Shown: one piece after another, positions 24,119 through 33,356 of the stretch | Layout of the letters: the number at the start of each line of letters is the position of its first letter | Position numbering within the stretch: the stretch's first letter is position 1 | From: Proteromonas lacertae | Taxonomy: Eukaryota > Sar > Bigyra > Opalinata > Proteromonadidae | Assembly: GCA_002245135.1 (NCBI GenBank) | Contig: NGBS01000594.1 | Location: 62,001 to 126,000, forward strand | DNA length: 64,000 bases | Direction: 5' to 3' | Made by a program: the position numbers and the translations under genes | Notes under the pieces: model-generated | Told to the model about the DNA's origin: nothing | What the model saw: the letters and a program-made list of their open reading frames with translations, nothing else | Database searches by the model: none

Positions 24119-24853
24119 ATGAATTCCGATTTACAAGATGATATGAACATAAGTTCATTTCCTAGTTCACCAAAGGTTGCTGCTCCTCCTCCACTCATTA
24201 TTCCTCAATTAGATGAATCTAAGGTACTTACAAAAGAGAATTTTGATGACTTTATTTTTAGCAACTCTCATTTTTGGGATATTATGGTGAATCATACAAG
24301 AAGTATGACAGAGATCCTTTTAAGAAATCTTATTGATGGATTAAGCTTATACAGGATAGCAAATGCAAGACAAGAGGATTTTATTGATTTCCTCGCTGCA
24401 TGGAAATCAAAAATTCCTTTATCAGATTTTAAAATAGGAATTAATCCTATCGAACCATTTGCAGATGATGATGATGAAGAGGAAGAAGATGATAAAGTCA
24501 TTCCTATTCCTAAAAAGAAGAAGGAATCAGCTCCAGTACCAGAAGGATCACAAAAGTGTTCTACATGCAACAAAATCCTTCCTTTAGAGAACTTTGCAAC
24601 AAAGCCAAATGGTGACAAAAACAAAAGTTGTGAAAAATGTCGCTTAAAAAAGAAGGAGTATTATGATAAACAAAGACAACAAAAGAAACAAAGAAATGTT
24701 AAAGAGGAAGATTCAAGTAGTGGAAAAGTAAAAGTTGAATTATGTCCTAAACCAGCTCCAAAGAAAAGAAAGATTGATGTTGTCATTCCTTCTGCAATGG
24801 ATGAGGATCCTGATGATGATGAGGAAATAGATAGTGAGGAAATGGAAATATAA
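24119..24853 (+). CDS. Protein with treble-clef-type zinc motif (cassette gene 2)
   Basis: One exon encodes 244 aa from the ATG at 24119. The N-terminal 110 residues are a mixed helical region of unknown type, followed by an acidic run. At about residues 142-170 there is a zinc motif, CSTCNKILPLENF ... KSCEKC, followed by a basic stretch. This C-x2-C/C-x2-C pattern with a conserved Leu-Pro and Phe is common in small DNA-associated proteins of phages, large DNA viruses and mobile elements, sometimes next to HNH nucleases; no HNH residues are visible here. The C terminus is basic (APKKRK, a likely nuclear signal) and then acidic. A nucleic-acid-binding role is inferred. Confidence 0.65.
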   Translation: MNSDLQDDMNISSFPSSPKVAAPPPLIIPQLDESKVLTKENFDDFIFSNSHFWDIMVNHTRSMTEILLRNLIDGLSLYRIANARQEDFIDFLAAWKSKIPLSDFKIGINPIEPFADDDDEEEEDDKVIPIPKKKKESAPVPEGSQKCSTCNKILPLENFATKPNGDKNKSCEKCRLKKKEYYDKQRQQKKQRNVKEEDSSSGKVKVELCPKPAPKKRKIDVVIPSAMDEDPDDDEEIDSEEMEI

Positions 24854-24914
24854 ATTCTAATATTAATCTTTATTTTCATATTTCTTGTTGTTTTTAGAAT
24901 ATATTTATATAAAA

Positions 24915-25319
24915 ATGCCTAGATATAGAATTAATACTTTTTCATTAAAAGCAAATAATGTTGGACCTGTAGTTTGCAAATTATACAGGTATATGGTAAT
25001 AGATAGAGGAAATACATATCAGCTTATATGGTATATCAAATTTAATCCTCAAGTATTACAGAATATTATTATGGGTGGAGATAGATGGATTCATGTAGTA
25101 CCATATCGTACTAGCGATGTTAATGATGAACCAGAATTATGGTTTATTGGAACCGGAATGAGATCTATGCAACTTGATTTACCTGAATTAATCTTTAATC
25201 CAACTCCTAATCCTCCAATTTTGCTTCGTGGAAATCTTAATGTAAGACAAAGAAGATATTTACAGCTTCATTTATTATATGATCCTTTAGATGAAGATGA
25301 TGATGATGATGATGAATAA
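24915..25319 (+). CDS. Hypothetical beta-rich protein with acidic tail (cassette gene 3)
   Basis: One exon encodes 134 aa from the ATG at 24915. The body (RINTFSLKANNVGPVVC through LQLHLLYDP) alternates hydrophobic and polar residues as in a compact beta fold, and ends in a run of Asp (DEDDDDDDE). There is no membrane segment or known motif. The small size and tidy domain suggest a structural or binding protein. I do not recognise the family. It lies 61 nt after gene 2 and 66 nt before gene 4. Confidence 0.6.
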   Translation: MPRYRINTFSLKANNVGPVVCKLYRYMVIDRGNTYQLIWYIKFNPQVLQNIIMGGDRWIHVVPYRTSDVNDEPELWFIGTGMRSMQLDLPELIFNPTPNPPILLRGNLNVRQRRYLQLHLLYDPLDEDDDDDDE

Positions 25320-25385
25320 AACAATAATTAATTTCATTTTTAATTTTCTTGTTGTTTTTGTATATTATACTCTCATAATTACAAA

Positions 25386-25715
25386 ATGTTATCAAAAAAT
25401 AATGAGACTGTCTTAGAGACAAATGTTGAGGAAATCAAGGAAAGTATAGGAATCCTCTTAGTATATGTCATCCTTTGGGTTGTAACAGAAGTCATCAAAA
25501 TTGTATATTATACTTATAAAGCATATTGTCCTCCTAAAGTAATTGAAGTTGTTGAGGAAATTCAGCATAATTTGGGAAGTACAAATAAAAAAGAGGATGA
25601 TGAGGAAGAGGATATTATTGAAGAAAATGAGGAATTATCCTCCATAAACAAGGCATATAGAACAAGCAGTGGAAGATTACACTATCCTCCGTCAAAATAT
25701 TCTGATACAATTTAG
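25386..25715 (+). CDS. Small single-pass membrane protein (cassette gene 4)
   Basis: One exon encodes 109 aa. One strongly hydrophobic helix (about residues 20-40, IGILLVYVILWVVTEVIKIVYY) is flanked by acidic residues before and by YKAYCPP after, so a single membrane span with a longer Glu-rich C-terminal tail is likely. The tail has an acidic cluster (KKEDDEEEDIIEENEE) and a basic end. No family is recognised. A tiny membrane protein inside an otherwise soluble, charged gene set is a layout seen in virus-like elements, but this is only suggestive. Confidence 0.6.
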   Translation: MLSKNNETVLETNVEEIKESIGILLVYVILWVVTEVIKIVYYTYKAYCPPKVIEVVEEIQHNLGSTNKKEDDEEEDIIEENEELSSINKAYRTSSGRLHYPPSKYSDTI

Positions 25716-25802
25716 AAAATGTTATAGAGTAATTTTAAAATCCTAATTAATGATTTTTTTCTAAGTTCCTTTTTTGGGTTTCGAAAATCCTCTTTTTTCG
25801 TA

Positions 25803-25884
25803 AAAAGTAACGGTTTTTGTAACGAAGGAAAATCCTCCAATCATAATCGACCGTTACTATTTGAGTAAATTTGCCGTTACTTTT
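25803..25884. promoter_or_regulatory. Three-copy AGTAACGG/CCGTTACT element before cassette gene 5
   Basis: AAAAGTAACGG (25803-25813), ACCGTTACT (25850-25858) and CCGTTACTTTT (25874-25884) are inverted copies of one motif in the 215-bp gap between cassette genes 4 and 5. The outer pair could form an 11-bp stem. The placement 47-130 nt before the next ATG suggests a binding site or promoter. Confidence 0.45.
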
Positions 25885-25930
25885 CATTCTGAGTTTTCCT
25901 GCCATTTTTATGGTTAGAATTTTCAAATAT

Positions 25931-27418
25931 ATGGAAATTAATACTACTGAGATATTGAAATTAACAGTTGCTACAGCAGAAGCTACTAGGTTATATTTTG
26001 TTATTAATATAATGTAGGACTTTTACTAAGTTCTTGGGAAGTCAACCAATTTACCCCCATGAAAAATGGAGCAATGAGGATGATGCTGTTGTGAGAGGAT
26101 TATACTCTCAACTTGGTGCATTTATTAATCAACTAAATACTAATCCTGCTGGAGTATATTTTGTATGTATTATACTTGCAATAGACTTGGAAACATTATG
26201 AAAAGGAGGAAAAGGAGGAAATAGAGGAAAAGGAGGAAATGGAGGAAAAGAAGGAAATGGAGGAAAAGGAGGAAATGGAGGAAAAGGAGGAAATGGAGGA
26301 AAAGGAGGAAAAGGAGGAAAGTGAAAAAGAGGAAAGTAAGAAAAGTCCTGAGGTATATTTGATTATTTATATATACATAGAAATGGATACTTGAAAAAGA
26401 GGAATTCCTCAAAGAACTTAAAGAAATCAGGGATGAAGATCTTGAAGAAAGTGATAAAGAGGATGAAAATAATGTAGGTCGGTATGAAGAATACATAAAG
26501 GAAAGAAAGGAAAAGTTGTCACAAATGAATGAAAAGGAAAGAAAAGAAAGGGAGGAAAACCTAAGAAACCATGAACAAGCAAGAAATAGACTTCAAAATA
26601 GACTTCAATATCTTAAAAAACATGCATCCATTATTGAACCTGATGATGATTTTGAAGATCCTCCACCAGAGCTTCCTCCAAAACCAAAGTCAGATCCTAT
26701 TAAAGAGGTGTTACAAAAAACATCAATACTGAATAAGTTTAATGTCAAAAAGATATCTAAATCCTCTCCTGAAACAATTCCTCCAAAGGATCTTAGCAAA
26801 TTGAAGAAAGTCAAAGAAGTTGTAAAAGAAATTGAAAAGGAGGATATTCCTCAGATTATAGTATCAGAAAGTGATACAGATTCAGATGATGAAAAAGTAA
26901 TTGTAGCAAAGAAGAGGCAAAGACCTCAGTCAGTAAAAAAGGAGGATGAAAAGAAAAAGCAGAGAAAGGTAGCTGAAATTCCTCCACCAGATCCTTCAAA
27001 GAGGTACACAGATTCAGAGTTGTTCGAGATGTTGTTGAACAAGAAGTGCAGTATTAATCAATGGTACGACAAAGGATCTTTAACAAAGTACATCAGCATC
27101 CTGTCCATCAACACCTGTAAGTACCTGAAGACAGAATTGATGAAATACAAGAAAAATCAAATGAACAAGGCTTACAAGAAATCAGCTCGAATGGATGAAT
27201 TACTCAAAGAGATGCATAAGTATAAAGAGCAGTACAATTCTAAAGATATCCAGAACTTCCCTGACAAAGCATCTTACAAGAAACAGTTTATAGATTCAAA
27301 AAAAGCCAAAGATGATTATGAAGATGAAATTAATGCAATACAACAGGATGTTAGCAAGGTTAAAGAAGGATTGAAGCCTATTGAAGACAGAATCAAGACA
27401 TTGGAAGGTGCACATTAA
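25931..27418 (+). CDS. Large charged coiled-coil protein (cassette gene 5)
   Basis: Exons 25931-25989, 26018-26153, 26185-26352 and 26381-27418 encode 466 aa; introns are 28-31 nt. Exon 3 is largely a repeat of Lys-Glu-Glu-Met-Glu-Glu units. Exon 4 holds a long charged helix (KERKEREENLRNHEQARNRL), a Pro-rich acidic/basic linker, and a C-terminal coiled coil (KYKEQYN ... DRIKTLEGAH). A compact segment near 27000-27130 (YTDSELFEMLLNKKCSI ... YISILSINTCKYLKTEL) is better conserved-looking, with Cys and Trp, and may be a small domain. No enzyme motif is visible. It may be a structural or nucleic-acid-packaging protein, but that is a guess. Confidence 0.65.
26198..26325 (+). repeat. In-frame GAGGAA-type coding minisatellite
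   Basis: Tandem copies of an 18-nt unit (AAG GAG GAA ATG GAG GAA, with variants) encode a Glu/Lys/Met helix in exon 3 of cassette gene 5. The period keeps the frame, so copy number can change without breaking the protein. Confidence 0.7.
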
Positions 27419-27551
27419 TTAGATGATAATGATAATTCCTCTTTATGAGATGACTTTTGTTTTTCCTCTTTTGATCTAAATACATAACTATAGTATAATA
27501 GACACTTCAAATCCTCTTCTATAACATTTTATAATATTCTAGTCTATACTA

Positions 27552-27612
27552 TAGTCTAGTCCTCCACCCCGCCGGCATCCCCCCCCATCGGCCCCCCACA
27601 GGGGGGCTGGTC
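27552..27612. repeat. GC-rich island with perfect C7/G7 hairpin
   Basis: A run of about 60 bp is mostly C and G in a window that is otherwise very AT-rich. GCCCCCC (27591-27597) and GGGGGGC (27601-27607) form a perfect 7-bp stem with loop ACA; a C-rich run precedes it. It lies just downstream of the last cassette gene. It could be an element end, a replication or termination structure, or the scar of a joining event. Confidence 0.6.
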
Positions 27613-27785
27613 AGATAGACACATAAAAAATTATAATCCTCTAGTATGATACTATCATATTGGAGGAAGAATTTTTTATAATTCATCATTAGAGCTTTCA
27701 AATTTTTTCAATAATATTATGTTTAGGATAGAGGATTTTTCATTTGTCATCTTTTTTAATAAGAGGATTTTATAAAAATTATATT

Positions 27786-27877
27786 TCCTCTTTTAAAGAG
27801 GATCTAAAAAACCTCTTTCCTCTTTCAGAGAGGATCTAAAAATCCTCTTTTAGAAGAGGATCCTCTATAAAAGAGGA
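27786..27877. repeat. Array of four TCCTCT/AGAGGA hairpins
   Basis: Four successive inverted repeats share the same arms: 27786-27802 (8-bp arms around one T), 27818-27834, 27843-27860 and 27861-27877. The spacers share GGATCTAAAAA. A related TCTAAAAAGGATTTT lies at the left edge of the cassette near 23551. This looks like a terminal or replication-associated structure of the cassette; function is inferred. Confidence 0.55.
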
Positions 27878-28026
27878 TTTCATGCATTTATATTATATTG
27901 TACTTTGATCCATATAATTGTTTAAACACTATTACGCGAGATATTTAGGATTATAATTTGAATGATAATCAAGTCAAGCCTAATTTAACCAATCAAAAGA
28001 GAGAATTTGAATAATTTTTGATGTAT

Positions 28027-28077
28027 AATTATACTAACACAATAATTATACTAACACAGTAATTATACTAACACACA
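28027..28077. repeat. Three tandem 17-bp repeats
   Basis: AATTATACTAACACAAT occurs three times head to tail (28027-28043, 28044-28060, 28061-28077) with one or two changes, followed by a short CA run and an AATAAC-like stretch. It lies just past the cassette and 57 bp from the stop of RHS copy B. Confidence 0.7.
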
Positions 28078-28133
28078 CACAATAACAATAACAGTAATAA
28101 TAATAACAATAATATTTTTATAATTCTATTCCT

Positions 28134-31100
28134 TTAAACTATTATCATATTATTTAAATGTTTTATATAATCAGATAATTCACAATAAGGTACACATATG
28201 GTATAATTTTTGTTTGCTAAAATTTCAGTCTGAAAATTATTACATTGATTAACACTCAGTTTATAAATCATTTCTGTAAAACAACTTGGATATTTTGTAA
28301 TGTTTCTATCTGTAACAATTGTAAAATTTACATGAGTTTGTGGACTAATAAAAAAGAAACCAAAAGTAAAATCTTTCTTATCAACAACATTCTTTTTAAA
28401 ATCTTCTTTTAAAACATTAATATCATAACCATTTTTAAACGTTTTATACAAAAAGTAAAGTGCCTCAGCTATCTCTGGAGCAAATGTATGGCTTGAACTA
28501 ATAGTAACTTGAATACCAAACGGACCATATAACATATCAATATCTGGAAAACTTAAATCATAACTTAATTCAGTTATTGGAATAGTATTATGTTTCTTAC
28601 ACACCTTAAACCTCCTTATTGCATTAGAAAATTCTGCTTCATTTTCCACTTTAATACTTTGATATTTTCTCTTTTCTATGAATTCTTTAAAATCCTCAGA
28701 TATTTTATCATTTAATAAACACATTCTACTTAATATATTATCACGGAAATATCCACATTCCTTTATTAAATATACAATTATTTTTTCGTATAAATATCCA
28801 GCAAATGCACCCTTTACGTTTGTATTTATCATATTAATCATTTTTATACATTCTTTATCATTATCAATTGAATAGAATAATTTATATACCATTCTTTCGA
28901 TTGCATCAGATTGAAAAATAAGACGATTGGAGAATGTAATATCATTTTCATCTGTATTATATATAAACAAATTATCATAATCTATAATTGCATTAGAAGG
29001 TTTATTTATTCCTCTAATCATTTCATTTATCATCCCCTCCATATTACTATCATTTTTATTCATTTTACTATTAATGATTACTTCTACATGATCATAACTT
29101 CCAATTACTCCTCCATATTTTGGATAACATTTATCAATCAATTCTAGATACATTTTATAATCCTCATCATTGAATTCATTTCTCTCTGTTTTTATCACTA
29201 ATTCTTTCTTATCAACAAAAAAATTGTAATCTTGATATTTATCATATTTTGGATCTTTCAATTCTTTTACTTTTTCTACTTCCTCTTTTGTAAATGGTGG
29301 AATATACATCACAAGTGGACATCTTTTACTTTGATATGTCTTAGATTTTATTGTAGATGGATTAGCTAATAATATTATCATTTTTGCATTAGAATAATCA
29401 TCTTCACCAATACACACTTCATCTGCAATTACTATTAATGGTTTTGAAAAATCTTCTGAATAATATTTTGTATTATATTTACATCGACCTTCTAAATAAT
29501 AAACATGAAGTATTCTAATACTATCATTATATATTTCATGCATTCTTTCTTTAATAACATCTGCTAATATTGACTTTCCAATCTTACTATGTCCAAATAT
29601 TAAATAATTTCTTTGATGTCTAAAGTTAAAATTATTTGGACAAATATATTCAAATATTTTATAATAACAATCTCTCATATAATATAATTCTCTACCTTTA
29701 AAAACTATTCTTTTCTCTTTACTGTCAATGTTCACAAGGGTTGTGGTATTGGTTTTACTAGAATCATCATTAGTATTAACTGCAACTATAGTTTTAGTTT
29801 TAATTACTGTAGAAGGTTGAGTTGCATTTATATGTATATCTCCTTCGTTTATCACTGCATATGTAAACTTATCATCTTTTCTAATGCCATATTCCTAAAT
29901 ATATTATATTATATTATATTATATATATATACTTTAAATGATTTTGACATTGTTTCTAAAGTTTCATCAAATACTTCATTATCATATAATATCTTTATAA
30001 ATACTCCTTCTATTATTAAATCAAAACAATTCTCTTCATTCAATATGTAACACACTGAATGATATCCATCCTTTGCACGATGTATAGGAATTTCTTTCTT
30101 TGTATTAATTATCAAATCAAAATCATTTCCTTCTATCTTTATCATTTCACGACTTAATTCATATGCTACTATTTGTTTCAATGCCATTCTTCTCATATCA
30201 TCATCAAAATCAACTGATGCATAATATTCCAATATATTTTGATATTCATCGTTGTTTTTAGGTGGATAAAATTTATAAACGATGTATCTTTCAACATCTT
30301 CTGAAATAAATCTCAAATATTTCTTTGGGGTTAATATAGCATGTTTCAAATATTTATTCCATTCATATTTCATGTCATATTTTAATATTATATTAGATAA
30401 TGGCTTTGATTCTAAGTTTTCACTTATCATATAATCAATGACAAAATCATTATAACCAGTTGTTCCTACTACACTTTCTATTAACTGTTGATAATATTTC
30501 CAATAATCTCTGTTTTTATAATTCTCTTTATATAAATAATCATAATATATATTTCTAGGGATATTCCCATATCTTTTACGAACTTCTTGGAATTCATCTG
30601 CTTTATAATCAAAATCTACACATGATTTAAACCATTCCTCAACTTCATCATCACTTAATGTATCGAAATACAATTTAGTATATTTTTTATTCTCGGTATA
30701 CTTTCTATAATTATCAGTATCAGGTGAGCTTATTGAAATAACATAATTTGACTTATCAAATTCACATTCACATGTATCAACTACTATAATTGAATCTATA
30801 ATTTCATCTAATTCTTCATTACATTTGATCATTTTATATTCACCATCTATTTTCTCAAATTTATATTTTTTATTCTCTCCTGCTTTTCCACCTTTCTTTC
30901 CTTTCACCATATAAATACCTTTTATTCTTTTAATAAAATCTTTTAGAATATCAATATTTAATCTGTCTTTAATTCTTTGTTCAACATCACCAGCAGGATT
31001 ATCATTAGTGTTTTTATTTCCTTTCTTGTTTTTAATATTTTCTTTTACTTTTTCTATTGCATCATTAACAACTTGTTCAATATTCGAGTCTTTTCTTAGA

Positions 31101-32074
31101 TCATTCATTTCATCATCAATGTTTCTTATCATCTCTTTTTTCTTTTCACAAGAGGTTGTTAGAGTATTAACAATATTTAAGTTGTTCAAAATTATTTTTG
31201 TATTAATATATCCTCTTAATATTTTATCTTCTAATATTATACCATTAACCTTCTCTTTCAATCTCATCAAATAATAAAACTCACCCATCTTTTCTGTCTT
31301 TATCAAATTTTGGATTTCTTCAACGTTATTACTATATTTTTCTCTGTAATGTTTTTTAATATTTGATCTTGTATTTGTATATTTTTCCTCGGGATGTTTT
31401 ATAGTTAATTCATAAACATTTCTTTTGTCATCATGTATAATTTCATACTCTTCATTTGCTGGTAGTATTATATTTATGTTAAAAATAAATTTGAATCTAC
31501 CTGGTATCCTCTGATAATATATATTAATTTCATCTGTATATGATTTTATTGTATTGTTTATATTTATTATTTCATTATCCATTCTCTCTCTCATTTTTAT
31601 TAGTTTTTCTATTTTTATAATCTTTTGAAATGATATTTTCTTTTCACATTCGTTTAAATAATGTAATTCAGTCTTTAATTCGATTTTCTCCAATTCTTCT
31701 TTGCTCATTGTATTTGATAAATTATACTTCAATAAGTAAAAAAACACAAAAATAAAGGAGGTTTTGCCTATACCTGGTTGACCTTCTATTACAATATTTA
31801 AGATGCTGTCACGTACTGACAGCATCTTCCAAATATCTCTGAACATTTCACAATAACAATCTCGGATGTAGATGTAATTCTTAGGGAATTGAAATACGTG
31901 TACATCATCATTTTGTATTTTTAAACATCCATTCTTTTCATCAAAGACTAAACTGTTTATGATCTTCATAAAACTATCTTCTTCTAAGGATATTCTTTCA
32001 AAGCTTAGAGCAACATCATTAATATCAGCAGATGCATCTCTCATACTCGTATGAATATTTCCATTTGAATTCAT
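28134..32074 (-). CDS. Crinkler/RHS-type protein with two P-loop NTPase domains and nuclease-like C terminus (copy B)
   Basis: Two exons (29933-32074, 28134-29894) encode 1300 aa. Domain 1 has the RHS-type lead-in YIRDCYCEMFRDIW and Walker A GQPGIGKT (residues 98-105), a long charged helical insert, and RYGNIPR near residue 490, matching the (V)GxxPR box of RHS proteins. Domain 2 repeats the pattern after the intron: YMRDCYYKIFEYI and GHSKIGKS (815-822), with a Walker B-like LIVIADE. At about 1160-1180 there is FPDIDMLYG ... GIQVTISSSH, resembling the FPxxD...QxT...H core of the restriction-endonuclease-fold domain ending many CRN-RHS proteins. That family is known for nuclear effectors and anti-transposon or retrotransposon-linked proteins. 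Activity is not shown. The family call is from motifs I recognise. Confidence 0.75.
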
Positions 32075-32660
32075 TCTTGCTGTAAACTAGAAGAATTAAA
32101 AAAATACTCTCTCTAAATATAAATTAAATATTTTATACTCAATATAGTATATATAGCAGATCAGTAAAATAATAATGTGATGAAAGCAGTCTATATGAGA
32201 TTTATTTAAATTTGATTTAAAATGCCAAATCAAATCAAGCCATTCAAATCTATTTTGATTAAAGACATTTTTCTCTTGATTTAAAAGAAAATTAATTATG
32301 ATAATGTTTGGATAAGAACTATTCATCCCATTGTTTTTGTTAGTTAACTGTCTATAGTGGTTCTTCTCTACAATCGTATCTTGTTTAATTTAAAGTATTT
32401 AAATAAATTCAATGTATTTTTGATATGCAATTGAATGAAATTAAAAACAATACCCTATGATTTGTACATAGAATAACTCTTTATCAATATTAGTATAGAA
32501 GTGATGTGTATATTTAATTTATAGTTAGGAGGAATATATCAAAGTTAGAAAATACCGAAACGTGATGTTTAAATGCATAATAGATATAATCCTTAATTTT
32601 TAAATTTCTAAAAATATATTCGTTTTTCTAATTTTTGAATCTTGAAAATCTCTTTATATC
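32075..32660. other. Intergenic spacer
   Basis: This 586-bp AT-rich spacer lies upstream of both RHS copy B (minus) and the PAP2 fragment (plus). Its last 48 bp match the PAP2 copy 1 upstream sequence. No other feature is visible. Confidence 0.4.
32617..32624 (+). promoter_or_regulatory. Candidate promoter element TATTCGTT (PAP2 copy 2)
   Basis: The octamer ends 36 nt before the ATG at 32661, exactly as in copy 1. This was carried by duplication, so it is not independent support. Confidence 0.3.
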
Positions 32661-33065
32661 ATGTCTATTTTTTATAAGATAGATTATTGTGGAATTATTT
32701 CAATTGTTCTTCTTGCTGTTATTGATTCAGTATCTTATTTTATTGAGCCTTTTCATCCAGAATTCTTTGAAGGTGATGCAACAATATCTAGACCATACCA
32801 TGAAAGTACTGTTGGTGATGTAGAACTGTTTTTATATGCTATAATTCTACCACTGGTGGTTGTAATTTGTTTATCCTTGATAATCCTCCAAATAACAGAC
32901 AGAATAAAGTTACCAGTATATTATGGTTTTATATTGATTGATTATAGAGTTTACAAAAATCAAAGGTTGGTTTATTATTGTTGCTCAACTTCATTTATTT
33001 GGAACTATCAAAACAAATCAAACCATAAGAATATAAAAGATGTAATATGGATAATGTTATCATAA
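32661..33065 (+). pseudogene. Truncated PAP2-family phosphatase, copy 2
   Basis: The first 98 codons are nearly identical to PAP2 copy 1 (18370), differing at a few residues (FYKID for FNKID, FLAV to LLAV, LKI to LQI). Identity ends abruptly after DYRVYK, precisely at the odd first intron of copy 1. The remaining 36 codons are unrelated, and none of the three catalytic PAP2 motifs is present. Upstream sequence is shared for about 50 bp. If translated it would be a 134-aa membrane stub. I call it a partial-duplication pseudogene. Confidence 0.8.
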
Positions 33066-33356
33066 TAAAATTCATAACTACCACATTTGATTGAACATTA
33101 GTATGAATATATTTTAAAAACTCATTTTATTCATTAATACGAGTATGGAGAATGTATTAATGATTATATTTTACTTGATTCACAATATTTATATAAATCA
33201 TTAATTACTACACTTAGTGAATGTAAAACATAAACTACAATAACCAGACATAGCAAAATCATACTTCAATTGATAATATATTTCTTTTATGTAAAAAGAA
33301 ATGTATAACTGATGTGCAACGACTAAATATTTTGAAACATCAAACACGTTTGAAAG

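Larger units (their letters stand above)
23500..27950 (+). mobile_element. Putative foreign cassette of five genes between two RHS-type genes
   Basis: All five genes here run on the plus strand, while the flanking RHS-type genes run on minus. Words such as AGGA, GAGGAA, TCCTC and AATCCTC are far more common here, in coding and non-coding parts, than elsewhere in the window. The left edge coincides with the truncated 5' end of RHS copy A. The right end carries a GC-rich island and a series of TCCTCT/AGAGGA hairpins. I find no transposase, integrase, polymerase or capsid signature, so the class is unknown. Introns in the last gene show it is adapted to eukaryotic expression. That it was inserted is inferred from composition and context. 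Confidence 0.5.

Noticed and set aside
26170-26496. Minus-strand Leu/Phe-repeat ORF resembling a membrane protein
   Set aside because: It is the complement of the GAGGAA coding repeat of cassette gene 5.
27786-28077. CRISPR-like array
   Set aside because: The repeats are palindromes and a 17-bp tandem without unique spacers of regular length, and the DNA is eukaryotic.
32096-32326. Minus-strand ORF of 76 codons upstream of RHS copy B
   Set aside because: Short, AT-driven composition, no ATG context or splice link to the downstream gene.
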